Assembly: GCA_963978905.1 (NCBI GenBank)
Contig: OZ022259.1
Coordinates: 33,910,343-33,974,342, forward strand
Direction: 5' to 3'
From: Trichostrongylus colubriformis
Lineage: Eukaryota; Nematoda; Chromadorea; Rhabditida; Trichostrongylidae
Length of the DNA stretch: 64,000 nucleotides
A model generated the notes under the pieces. That model was not told the DNA's origin and made no database searches. It saw only the letters and a program-made list of their open reading frames with translations. Below are positions 57,101-64,000 of this stretch, in pieces. Position 1 is the stretch's first letter; the number at the start of each line of letters is the position of its first letter. Made by a program: the position numbers and the translations under genes.

Positions 57101-60100
57101 CTGCAAGCCACCGTAATCCCATACCGTAAACTAAAATTGCCCTCCTGGTGTCTCCAAATAAATGTGGTGTTGATTCATGTTTTCTCTTTGTATAGCAAGT
57201 GAAAACGCTTAGTCTGTCTGTCTTAGTCTGTCTGTCCATCCGTTCCGCTGTCACCAAAACAGGCATAACATGAAGAAGAACCTCTGGAGATGAGGAAAAG
57301 TTTAGCATGGGTACGGCATGAGACAAGAACTAACAGCACACATGGACCAAGTTGAGCTTCTCCCACGGTGGGCGGAGGTGCACTGGAATGTTCCATTTTC
57401 AGACCAAAAACTGTCAATTGGACTCTCATTAATTCAAACGTGGGGAAAAGATGGATTAAAGACACCTGAAGGTGGCTTACGGTAGCACAGACGCAGTGTG
57501 GACGAGTTTAAGTGGCCACCATTGCACAAATTCGCCGATTTGACGCCTTGGCATAGTGTCAAAAGAAGATGTTTCTATTATAAACTTGTTTTTTCCTTTA
57601 CTTTTTACTTTGTTCTTTATTATATTCTTACTCGATGTATTTACATGAGTGCTAAAGTAGTTAGGAATGGCCACTCCACTGCGCAGGGAGTCAGGTGATA
57701 CAACTAACGTTGGCCCACGGCCCGTCTCCTACAGCGGACAACTCGGAATGGATGCGCTGGATGCGAATGGGATGCGAATACACACCGCAGCTTGAGTCCG
57801 GGTTTTTTCGCCTATTACCGCTTCTAACCTTGAGTGTTGGTTACAAAATGCTCATTTCTTTGCATCTGTCTCTTGCTTCGGACCCCCTTCCGGTTTCTTT
57901 AAAGCCAGCGATGAGTTCTAAAAGTCATGAAAGAGGCTTGGGCACAGTAGGTCGAGCGCACCCTGAGTGGGCGGTCCTCATAACAAACACTTAGTCCCAA
58001 CGTGACATAGGGTCTAGGAAGAAGTTCATAGGGGTGACTAACGTACACGCTATTCTGGACATACCCAAAATGAACGGAGGACCGCTCACAAAGGGCGGAG
58101 CGTGTTTCTAGGCGAATGACACTCACTGCAAAAGCTATTTGTTCATAGAATGATCTGGAGACTGGGAGAATAAGGGAAGAGGTCAGTAGTATGTGGGGAA
58201 AGGTTGAAAAGTTTCAGAGGCAGACTTTTTGCGGTGGTGGGCGGAGCTCGGATGTCACATGAAATACAACCTCTGGAAATAAGAACGAGCTTGGGATCGA
58301 TAGGGCATGGTACAAGAAGTAAAGATCACACATGAATCAAGTTAAGCCGCTCACGGTGGGTGGAGTGTGCACTGCAAAGATCCATTTTCCGACCGAAAAT
58401 CGTCAATTGGACTCCATTATGACTTAAACGTAGGGAAAAGATGATATAAGGTGACCCATGAGTTCCTGAAAGTCATGAAAGTGTGGGCACAGTGGGTGGA
58501 GCTCAAATTGGATAGGCGGTCCGTGGAACAAAAGTTCTCAACTTGGCTCCAATGCGGCATAGAACGTGGGAAAAAATCGATAGAAATGGCCAACTTCTAC
58601 GCTGTTCTGAAGATACTCAAACCTTCCACAATGGGCGGAGGGTTTTGTTACTCGGATGACACTCGCTGCAAAGTAGAATTATCTGGAGACCGGGGAAAAA
58701 GGGAGGTGGTTAGTGGTGGTGAGGCTATGGAAGTTCCATTTGTGGGCAGACCTTTTGCGGTGGTGGGCAGAGCTCGGGCATTACATGGAAAATAACCTGT
58801 GGAGATGGGATCAGATCTGGGATGGATGGTTCATGGGACAAGAAGTAAGGAGCACATATAAACCAGGTTGAGAGTTTCTAAGAGTCATGAAAGAGACCTT
58901 CGCGCAGTGGGTGGAGCGCAATTCGGATGGGCGGTTCGTGCAACAAAAATTCATAACTCGCTTTCAACGCAGCCTTAACCACGAAAAATTGGTAGAAATG
59001 ATCACTGTCGAAGCCATCTTGAACTGCTTCAAACAAGGGGGGACCCGCCGAAAGTGCGCGAACGTGATGTGACGATGGGTAGTGGGCAAATTCGTGGAAA
59101 AGCATTTCCGATTTACCCACTGACACTCATGCTGTTACGCGCGTAGTAGTGAGCGCTAGCGCAACTTGTCAGTTTTATAGGGTGAGAAGAATTTGAAACC
59201 ACGCGGTCGACTTTTTGCCGTATTTTCGTCTGCGTACGGCACTACACTTGGGACCTCCGTGGAAGTGGAATGCGGTCTACATCCTCGAACATTTGTACAG
59301 TTTATCCGTACATGCCAACGAAACGATGACTACCGTAGGCTCTGCAGACGCCATCGGGCTCAATTTTTTCGCAATGTTTTTGTAGAGCTTTCAGTCTTCT
59401 GAAATGAGCTTTGACGGCTTACATTGTTTTCATACATGGCATGAGTTTCGAGGCTGAATAATATCCAATCGGACATTTACGTAAATCAATGAGAAAAATT
59501 CCTATCATTTCAGACAGTCCTCTCCACATTTTTGCAAATACAGAGCGATCGACATTGGTGGTGAATGCTGAAAGACGTGGATTCTATAGGCAGAATTATG
59601 ACGAAAAGGGCTGGAGAAAAATCACACAGCAACTCATTAGTAACCACACGGTAATCTGTAGAGGACTTGTATTCAGCCTTCTTCACATCTGCACAGAAAC
59701 CCTGTATTTCACACAATCATATGTATAAGTACTCCTCTGTAGTAGCCCAAGATTTTTTCTTGCTCCTTGACAGTATGCCATTTTGCTAATTTCTTTGACC
59801 AGGACTGGAAGAAGTTTCGAGTTCTGCTTTCCAAGTGCGCGTAATCTTTGATGATAACTCCATCACTTGGAGTGGCAGCGCGCGCATGAGGTGATAATCT
59901 TTCAGCAAAATGAACATGCAGCACGACGGATTCTGCGGAATATCTCAATCGAGTGAGTGGAGAGCAATCTCGAGGATCTTCGCGAAGTGAGATTGGTGGA
60001 TGCCGAAGGAGGGCTCGGTCTCGTGTATGCATGTTTTCCAACTGGTTGCCCTTATTTTAGTGAGGTCAAATTTGTTGACCTTTCTCACCATCTGAAGCAT

Positions 60101-63100
60101 TCCTTAGTGTCTTAGCCTTCTACGCTACCACGTGTATCTCACGATTTCCTGGAAAGGAAGTCCAGGTCGGCCTTGACCTTAACCTCTCGAGCTGTTCCTG
60201 CAACTGTACCTTCCTTCCTTACATGGCGTTGGTTTCCGAGTTGTTTTTTTTCAATATGTATACAAAGGGTCAAGCATCGAAAGCGGTGTTTACCAGTCAT
60301 ATTTTAGAGACATGTATTGAGGAAAAAATTCGACTGCTCAGAAAAGTCACGAAAATTTTGTAGAGTAGTCGGAGCTCTCCTGAAATATTATCGTTAGTCT
60401 CACGACAAAGGTTTCGGTGTTAAAATGAACAGGTGGAGAACGACGGATCTAAGTCCCCCAACTCGATACTTTACTATGAGTCAGTTTTGTCGAGGCAGCC
60501 CTCGAACGTTTATAGAAGACGTGGCACCATTCTATCATGGAAAAGGATGTCACTTCAAACCTTCCAGTGTCCTTATGTAAGTGTAATCTTGGTTCCAGAT
60601 ATACAGCAAAGATACGAAAGATGCCATTATTTATGATGCCTTCGCAGCTGCTGCCATAAATCGCCTGAATTACACCATTGTGCTGCGACTCCTGGAGCAC
60701 TTAGAACGCAAAAAGGTATTTTTCCCAAGGCACTGCACACTTCTACCTTTATTAGTATGGTGAGAAACAACAGCTTCAGAGAATTTCCAAACACATGACA
60801 TAATTTCATTGTCTGTCCTACGGTACACAACCGTCAGATGGGCACTTCGTCGACCCTCCCTCAAAGTAACGGGGTCATAACTCTCCTCTCCACATCACCT
60901 AAGGCAGCGTTCATAGTTTTGGAATTTGCGTTTTTGCGTTTTTGTGGAAATAGAGTAGATACATATCGATTAGGAAAACTGCGTTTTTGCGTTTTTGTGG
61001 AAAGTAGAGTAGATACGTATCGATTTGTGGAATTTGCGTTTTTGCGTTTTTTGGAAATGCGGAATTGTGGAATTTGCGTTTTTGCGTTTTTGTAGAAATG
61101 TGGAATTGTGGAAAGCATGGAAGCCACGTGCGCGGTGCGTGTCATTCCACGCAGTTCATCATTCGCGAGCGGTTGAACGGATGATGATGAGCTATTTGTT
61201 CTCATTTTCTTGAGTTCGGGATGAGCTCATATAAATAAGGATATAAGGATAAGAGCTTATATACATTTGACAAATGGTTTTAGTCGACTTTGAAGAAAAA
61301 CTGCCATTTTCGTGCAGGGATATAGACATAATTTTGTGAGAAGTACAGTTTCTCTCCAAAATCGAATGTCACACGGTTGTGCTGAGGTGGATTGTCATTT
61401 ACGAACTAGAACCGATTCGGAAGAAGTCTGCTACTTTATTCCCTGAGAATTTCTTATACAAAAGTCAGACGTTATTGAAGATTCATCTTAGCAAGGGTGT
61501 GCTGCAAGAGTTCCGATGATTACTGTGGGGTCAGGACACCCATGAGTGGGCTTACTTCACGAGAGGATTGATTTACTACCTATTCAAGATCTTGGCTACG
61601 TAGCTGGTCCACTCATGTCGCGAATAAGCGTCGAAGAATAAAAGCAGATACTTGTAAAGGTAAATATGTAATAAAACTTGTAATTGAAATAATTAAGATA
61701 GGGCATCTTCAACTAAATACTAATTCTCACTGAAAGCAGAAACGATCTATGATGAAGGGGGGAGTGGGCTAGTCTGCCCTTACTACACGTTTTGGTCTCA
61801 CAAGGATCTTGATTTCGTAGTTATTACTCTCCACACAACACTGCTGACATGAACTCCCTGCACGCTGTTCGGAACACTTGCACGCCACCCAAGACACACT
61901 ACAGTGTGACAGCAGACGAAAGTGACATATCAAAAACGAATGATCGAGAGTACGAAAGAGTGAACGAGAAGGGAAAAACTGTTGAAAAAGCAATGTATAA
62001 GATCAGTCTGTTCCTTCAGTGTAGAAAGTGCTTTGTCTTATCATCCACGTTCGCTGACGAAGCAATCGACACGTATCTTATTCACCTCATTTCCACAAAA
62101 ACGCAAAAACGCAAGTTCCGCAAATCGATACGTATCTAATCTTCTTTCCACAAAGACGCAAAAACGCGAATTCCACGATTCCGCATTTCCACAAAAACGC
62201 AAAAACGCAAATTCCGCAAATCGATACGTATCTTATCCCTTTCCGCATTTCCACAAAAACGCAAAAACGCAAATTCCGCATTTCCACAAAAACGCAAAAA
62301 CGCAAATTCCACACTCTCCTTTCTCTAATCCTCTCGTCTCTTCGTGGCATGGAAATCGATACGTATCTAACGCTTTATCCGCATTTCCACAAAAACGCAA
62401 AAACGCAAATCGACACGTATCTATTCTTCTTTCCACAAAATTGCAAAAACGCAAAAACGCAAATTCCAAAACTATGAACGCTGCCTAACAGCGGAGGGGA
62501 TGCGGCGTCACTAACTTACTCTTTTGACTGCTATAACCATCAGGGTACGTTCACATATTTTACGGCGTCTAATTTCGTACACTGATATAGCTCGCTGTCT
62601 TTCACCAGTCCCTTCGAAAAAGTCAATCGTGCCATATTCGCTCGCTTTTGAGGATAGCCTATGATCCACTAACTCCCACTTTTGCAACTGTAATTCCTCA
62701 ATAGTATGTTTGCAACAGCTTCATCTAGGATTGTTCCCGGCTTCTTCACACAAGAACCGATAATCCGATGAATTTGGGAACGTGGGCCGCACTCAGTGTT
62801 TTTACTTGCGTCAGCTTTGTACTTCAGTATCAACCCCTACTTTGACGACTCTGCTTCGTTCTAGAGAGAGGAATTGTAACTGCACGGTCATTCCATTCTA
62901 GACGGATTTGCTCACTCCAGGGATCACCAGGCGGCTTGGATGGTGTTATCTGCATCTTTTCCCGCTCAATGAGCTATTGTGAAGCCGAGCTGTGAAATTT
63001 CCTAGTAAGCATGCCTGTTAACAAATCAGGGTGCACACCCATCGAAGGCTGTTCTCCTTGAACTTTTGCAAAGATTGTTCGTAAGACGTTTGTTGATTGT

Positions 63101-63347
63101 CCCTGTAAAAAGAAATGCACACAGACAAACGTTCACCACCGTCCAAAATTGAGTGAAAGGTTTACAAAATCGGTAAATGAGAACCGGTTTTTCAGGAATA
63201 CTTTTGGATGCAAACGGCATCTGCAGGGCTTCGTCATATACGTAGCCACATTTACACAGAGAAGGGTTTGGTGTCGTTTCAGGTCAGTATGTTCATTCAA
63301 AGATTGCGGAGAAATTGGAGGAGTACGAGATAGGGGTGCTCAGCAGG
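38186..63347 (+). CDS. M1 family zinc aminopeptidase (microsomal/APN type), multi-exon, partial at both ends
   Basis: At least 18 exons: 38186-38358, 38410-38514, 38568-38648, 39091-39160, 40457-40609, 40905-41028, 41089-41209, 41281-41344, 41403-41472, 48325-48422, 48473-48671, 49427-49567, 51921-52042, 52095-52165, 59514-59650, 60599-60715, 63196-63241 and 63283-63347. M1 enzymes remove N-terminal residues from peptides; related gut enzymes of strongylid worms are membrane-bound. The landmarks are FEPSHARRM and [19 protein letters not shown] (substrate-binding exopeptidase motif), HELAHQ (HExxH zinc ligands), NEGFA (third zinc ligand) and, further on, GFYRQNYD. Splice phases match at every junction except around exon 3. 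The start and the last exons are outside what I could identify. Introns hold Penelope, Helitron and mariner elements. The gene looks conserved, but the exon 3 problem leaves a pseudogene possible. Confidence 0.88.
39790..39970 (-). repeat. Dispersed repeat, inverted relative to 44660-44860
   Basis: The minus strand reads GCGTCTCTCTGTGTTTCCGC, CATTGCCTGTGTCGTCTCTG and CACTCTGCCTCGC. Closely matching words occur on the plus strand at about 44730-44825. The pair sits in two introns of the aminopeptidase gene. Family unknown. Helitron-like 3' termini lie nearby at about 39624 and 39765. Confidence 0.55.
40457..41472 (+). CDS. Aminopeptidase exons 5-9 (end of N-domain and catalytic core)
   Basis: Exon 5 (40457-40609) carries [10 protein letters not shown] and [11 protein letters not shown]. 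Exon 6 (40905-41028) has [17 protein letters not shown] and LAIAVSEF. Exon 7 (41089-41209) continues VRVWSRP and [14 protein letters not shown]. Exon 8 (41281-41344) has [16 protein letters not shown]. Exon 9 (41403-41472) ends VAHELAHQ at the zinc site. Introns here are short (51-295 bases), typical of nematodes. Exon 9 is a little shorter than usual between TY and VAHE: the run of residues common in relatives after the tyrosine is missing. Confidence 0.88.
42820..43600 (+). pseudogene. Possible fossil of a LINE between endonuclease and polymerase
   Basis: Conceptual translation of the plus strand gives [19 protein letters not shown] near 43125, followed by lysine- and arginine-rich pieces. 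This recalls the WWN...V...K linker of RTE-like elements. Many stops are present, and the minus strand shows long open frames only because the plus strand is purine-rich. The call is weak. Confidence 0.25.
44660..44860 (+). repeat. Dispersed repeat, partner of 39790-39970
   Basis: This is the plus-strand copy of the repeat described at 39790-39970, followed by AACGCAGCCACGTC. Inside it, CCTTCACATTTTG is repeated about 40 bases apart. Confidence 0.55.
45105..45142 (-). ncRNA. Hammerhead-ribozyme-like motif of the Penelope-like element
   Basis: On the minus strand AGGCT and AGCCT form the closing stem around CTGAAGA, stem GGCG/CGCC with loop AAGA, then GAAACGTT. Cleavage would be expected just before the final AGCCT. 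Very short third helices and this GAAACGT word are known for hammerheads in Penelope-like elements. One A after CTGAAGA is unpaired in my fold. The motif lies about 230 bases beyond the stop codon of the polymerase frame. Confidence 0.72.
45369..47507 (-). CDS. Penelope-like reverse transcriptase with GIY-YIG endonuclease
   Basis: The frame is 712 residues without interruption. Polymerase motifs are [19 protein letters not shown] (first aspartate), [13 protein letters not shown] and MRYIDDCII (catalytic YIDD, near residue 390). A CxxC pair (GCVVC) precedes the GIY-YIG domain, which begins at about residue 605 with IYLI and YVGETGR, followed by R.KEHL and the downstream acidic region KTLEAFW. 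The first codon of the open stretch is GTG, not ATG, so the true start is either inside the frame or joined by splicing. The enzyme primes reverse transcription at endonuclease-cut or telomere-like ends. The intact frame suggests recent activity. Confidence 0.9.
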   Translation of the reverse strand: MLGNIPLSSDALSLLELGPSFAPVQSITPWVARKIVGNLQTLLDRLRCRDNTAQREDATDQPNRCFPALPFPTAYYRPQEPHPVVDTKFRLFATSVYNIMQQHARKRTTSNLTPSQRRGFKEVRDRIRAGDIRLSISDKGGEFVILPRALDRAITQLHLQDETLYCKTTEKEYTKQYRRLNRCWSSVAKVAGLPKTTISRLKCDLPLCPILYVLIKTHKLTAAELSSNDPSVFKVRPIISNVGGPTDRISWFLNLILAQLLKYIPAHLTNTTMLLEKLSSTSLQEDVVMESFDVTALYTNVSNEAALEATYNLLCEHERTLNLYRFSISQIMSMLDECLKCSIFRWSGEYYKQLRGLAMGQRLAPVLAIAFMAKVERPVIDRKPVLYMRYIDDCIIMCSTQREMDACFDLLNDQADRIHFTREKPRENWLPFLNVQIQHSNGTFRTKWYRKPSNKNILIHYHSAHPVRMKQAVVGSMFRTATIVSSDAELKKESLNMAHSIARSNGYPYTGSQRRGYHTPCQYPARASIDKVSFSLPFISEEMSKAIRASLHRCDLQQDVRIVEIPPGNLRRQLVRNRLYDNLCDTPGCVVCPFNKKGDCMKLGAIYLIRCQACGSEYVGETGRPLRTRVKEHLEGLKRSRTQTPLGMHRVQCHGDSEFAVSVTILALEPETTARKTLEAFWIAAKDPKINRKEECVAITRDLAPFLDLCKF
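47641..48324. other. Intron 9, right part
   Basis: No exon, RNA gene or element was recognised. Exon 10 follows a TATTTGCAG acceptor at 48324. Confidence 0.5.
48325..49567 (+). CDS. Aminopeptidase exons 10-12 (catalytic core continued)
   Basis: Exon 10 (48325-48422) starts WFGNLVT directly after HELAHQ of the previous exon and contains [14 protein letters not shown], with the third zinc ligand. Exon 11 (48473-48671) carries [15 protein letters not shown], whose tyrosine corresponds to the transition-state-stabilising residue of M1 enzymes. Exon 12 (49427-49567) encodes [10 protein letters not shown] and FADQWTMQ. Phases agree and there are no internal stops. Confidence 0.9.
49860..51415 (-). 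mobile_element. Helitron-like element, copy 3, lacking its 3' end
   Basis: The minus strand starts TCCTACTATATATAATTCGC after an A (51415) and runs through a GTGTGTGT region, TCGCGCCGCAGTAAAGC and a minisatellite with the same 140-150-base units (GTGGGAC, TGATAAG). It then reaches segments homologous to the region around 20780-20870 of copy 1. The terminal 400 bases with the hairpin are missing. It lies in the intron between aminopeptidase exons 12 and 13. Confidence 0.75.
51921..52165 (+). CDS. Aminopeptidase exons 13-14 (start of C-terminal domains)
   Basis: Exon 13 (51921-52042) continues from WTMQ with [10 protein letters not shown]. Exon 14 (52095-52165) gives [20 protein letters not shown]. 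These are the junction and beta-domain parts of the M1 fold. Exon 14 ends after one base of a codon, and the next exon, 7.3 kb downstream, supplies the other two. Confidence 0.88.
52200..53180 (+). pseudogene. Probable Tc1/mariner transposase fossil
   Basis: The stretch about 52600-53150 yields, in broken frames, [16 protein letters not shown] followed by pieces such as FFPHHV. These resemble the segment around the first catalytic aspartate of Tc1-like transposases and correspond to the better preserved copy at 55640-56690. Many stops are present. The open frames at 52218-52627 just before it are not recognised. Confidence 0.35.
53356..53408. repeat. Perfect 23-bp inverted repeat with 7-base loop
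   Basis: CGTCGCCTCTCACGTGACTG plus three further bases (53356-53378) is repeated exactly in reverse complement at 53386-53408, separated by CCTTTGA. The stem has no mismatch, unlike the decayed sequence around it, which points to a recent origin or selection. Confidence 0.9.
54060..55120. mobile_element. Long-TIR element, copy A
   Basis: About 200 bases at each end are inverted copies. On the left (54100-54260) the words GCGATAATCGGCAAAA, GCGCGACGC.GTGGTGT and GAGTTGTCCGCTG appear. On the right (54960-55115) their complements appear. The interior has no gene. A mirror-image relative occupies 56710-57900. Confidence 0.7.
55121..55495 (-). other. Spacer with an unexplained minus-strand open frame
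   Basis: A 104-codon frame (55070-55384) has many charged residues ([20 protein letters not shown]) and no stop. It overlaps the right terminal repeat of the neighbouring element. I recognise no family. Confidence 0.25.
55496..56730 (+). mobile_element. Degenerate Tc1/mariner element
   Basis: A candidate left end, CAGGGTGCGACAAAAG, follows a TA at 55494-95. The right end near 56720 (TCAATCACTCGTACTTTG) resembles its complement imperfectly. A decayed transposase lies between. The element sits between two mirror-image long-TIR elements. Confidence 0.6.
55640..56690 (+). pseudogene. Tc1/mariner transposase, multiply broken
   Basis: The N-terminal helix-turn-helix region is recognisable in 55793-56185: [16 protein letters not shown], then [17 protein letters not shown]. 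The catalytic part follows in other frames, with a damaged DEKIF-like segment near 56100, a QQ.SAP segment near 56370 and a damaged PNS-DL segment near 56460. Several frame changes and stops make it non-functional. It sits on the same strand as the host gene, inside intron 14. Confidence 0.65.
56710..57900. mobile_element. Long-TIR element, copy B, inverted relative to copy A
   Basis: It begins near 56710 with GGAAGCGAAAGGGG-like sequence and ends near 57900 with the complement (CCCCCTTCCGGTTTC). Between them, 56930-57050 and 57475-57690 are reverse copies of 54800-54930 and 54300-54520 in copy A. It contains an extra stretch (57180-57470) that belongs to the neighbouring tandem-repeat family. 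Confidence 0.7.
57901..59100 (+). repeat. Diverged long tandem repeats
   Basis: The words AAAAGTCATGAAAG, GGGCACAGT.GG.GAGC and GGGCGGTCC recur near 57920, 58470 and 58880. Those for AACCTCTGGA and GGACAAGAAGTAAG recur near 58270, 58795 and 57280. Open frames such as 58451-58795 and 58887-59072 are translations of the repeat (both contain QWVE and QKF) and are not taken as genes. A reverse copy lies near 31960-32080. Confidence 0.6.
59514..60715 (+). CDS. Aminopeptidase exons 15-16 (C-terminal domain)
   Basis: Exon 15 (59514-59650) completes the split codon from exon 14 and encodes [20 protein letters not shown]. Exon 16 (60599-60715) encodes [18 protein letters not shown] and continues to LEHLERKK. 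The NAE..GFYR.NYD and DAF motifs are standard landmarks of the M1 C-terminal region. Phases agree on both sides. The 0.95-kb intron between them has no recognised content. Confidence 0.88.
60903..62485. mobile_element. TIR element with TAA duplication and subterminal repeat arrays
   Basis: The left end GGCAGCGTTCATAGTTTTGG and its exact complement on the right define 60903-62485. TAA flanks both ends (60900-02 and 62486-88), a 3-bp duplication like that of PIF/Harbinger elements. Inside each end are clusters of GCGTTTTTGCGTTTTTGTGG (complement on the right side) interspersed with GATACGTATC palindromes, about four units on the left and eight on the right. The middle has only short open frames (a 75-codon frame on the minus strand at 61769-61993). 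It lies in the intron after aminopeptidase exon 16. A diverged copy ends at 21799. Confidence 0.82.
62489..63195. other. Intron sequence, nothing recognised
   Basis: This is the remainder of the intron that precedes exon 17. It ends in a TTTTTCAG acceptor at 63195. No repeat boundary or RNA gene was found. Confidence 0.5.
63196..63347 (+). CDS. Aminopeptidase exons 17-18
   Basis: Exon 17 (63196-63241) encodes [15 protein letters not shown], corresponding to the EYLPW...GL landmark of M1 enzymes. A 41-base intron (GTAGCC...TTTCAG) leads to exon 18 (63283-63347), which encodes [17 protein letters not shown] and ends at a GTAATA donor. If the small intron is not removed, the frame runs on through ...GLVSFQ but then loses the family match, so splicing is preferred. 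Confidence 0.72.
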
Positions 63348-64000
63348 GTAATATTCTCTGCTAGAGGTCCAGCAGCAAGTTAGCTGTATAGCAACATGAA
63401 GCTCCGGGACACTGCAGTGGCCCAGCAAAAGTGGGCGGAGCCGCTCCAGCACGTCCGGTCAAGCTAGCAGCACACTCCGCCAGTGTTACTAGTGCTGTGT
63501 TGTTGCCATCGCCATTACAGATCTATGCTGCCGTTTTTAGTACTGGAGGTATCGCCCTTCGGTCGGTCTCCGCCCCTCCCTGCAGCATACACCAGTGGTA
63601 ACGTAACAGCACTACTGGAATAGTGCCGCTACTACTCTATTGTCCTGTTGTCACTATCGAGCAATGTATCACTCGTGCGCACTCTATCACTATCTCGTGC
63701 GCAGTAACGTGCGTTGTTTATCCTAATAACATCAGTGGAATCAATTTTCGACCATCTGGTCATACTCGAAAAATGTCAAAATTTTACTTTTTTCTGGAAA
63801 ATTGCACATGGGGGTTTTCGAGGTTGTGACGTCACAGCGAATTAATTATTCGCGCAAGTTCACCGCCGAACTGTGAAAATCGCTAGAGGACCCTCACTGG
63901 TCCCGCCACGATCGCCAGCAACACACCTGATCCCCCTACAATCCTCCTAATTTGGCAGCACATGCCGTTTGTACCCTTAGTAGAAACAGAGCCGTTGAGC
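63348..64000. other. No exon recognised up to the window end
   Basis: The stretch is GC-richer with no recognisable frame. The final exons of the aminopeptidase gene should lie beyond 64000. Confidence 0.4.

Noticed and set aside
59709..60041. 110-codon minus-strand frame
   Set aside because: It lies in the short intron between exons 15 and 16, has no domain, and no splice pattern supports it.
60433..60596. Possible aminopeptidase exon between exons 15 and 16
   Set aside because: Neither open frame resembles an M1 enzyme, and exon 15 joins 60599 directly in phase with the expected sequence.

Overview
The window looks like nuclear DNA of a parasitic strongylid nematode, probably a hookworm relative. 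The reasons are small introns with GT...AG ends in a short secreted-protein gene, one large host gene whose introns are swollen by repeats, an M1 aminopeptidase of the kind abundant in these worms, a BEL/Pao element with an envelope-like 3' region, an RTE-type LINE, a Penelope-like element and several mariners. The species is inferred, not proven. I had no search tools, so every family call rests on motifs, splice phase, terminal repeats and target-site duplications read by eye.

Layout. 0.5-1.0 kb (minus): a three-exon gene for a secreted protein of about 105 residues with a TATA box. 3.6-14.3 kb (plus): a decayed BEL/Pao retrotransposon (gag, protease, reverse transcriptase, RNase H, integrase, envelope-like region), split by a 3.1-kb RTE-type LINE in the opposite orientation flanked by a 12-bp duplication. 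14.5-15.9 kb: a giant palindromic (foldback) element. 16.65-17.96 kb: a mariner relic. 18.2-21.3 kb: a Helitron-like element (TC...CTRR ends, 3' hairpin, A/T target) carrying a 146-bp minisatellite and a second foldback element. 21.4-25.1 kb: relics of other Helitron copies, a mariner and a small TIR element, then a hammerhead-ribozyme motif at 25.44 kb. 27.4-31.6 kb: a second Helitron copy, invaded by a hAT-like element with an 8-bp duplication and by a mariner deletion derivative. 31.6-38.2 kb: mostly featureless, with a MITE, a tRNA-like sequence and a possible unrecognised minus-strand gene.

38.2-63.35 kb (plus): at least 18 exons of one M1 zinc aminopeptidase gene, including GAMEN, HELAHQ and the downstream NEGFA glutamate. 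Splice phases agree throughout except at the third exon, which is one base off. Its introns hold an antisense Penelope-like element with a reverse transcriptase, a GIY-YIG endonuclease and a hammerhead motif (45.1-47.6 kb), a reverse-oriented Helitron copy (49.9-51.4 kb), mariner relics, two mirror-image long-TIR elements (54.06-57.9 kb), diverged tandem repeats, and a TAA-flanked TIR element with dense subterminal repeats (60.9-62.5 kb). The first exon lies upstream and was not found. The last exons appear to lie beyond the window.

Most of the sequence is therefore transposon debris, much of it nested. Because related Helitron copies carry different insertions, each copy gives an empty site for the other's insertion, and this defines several element boundaries to the base. 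The least familiar structures are the foldback family with eight regularly placed internal hairpins and the TAA element with subterminal arrays.
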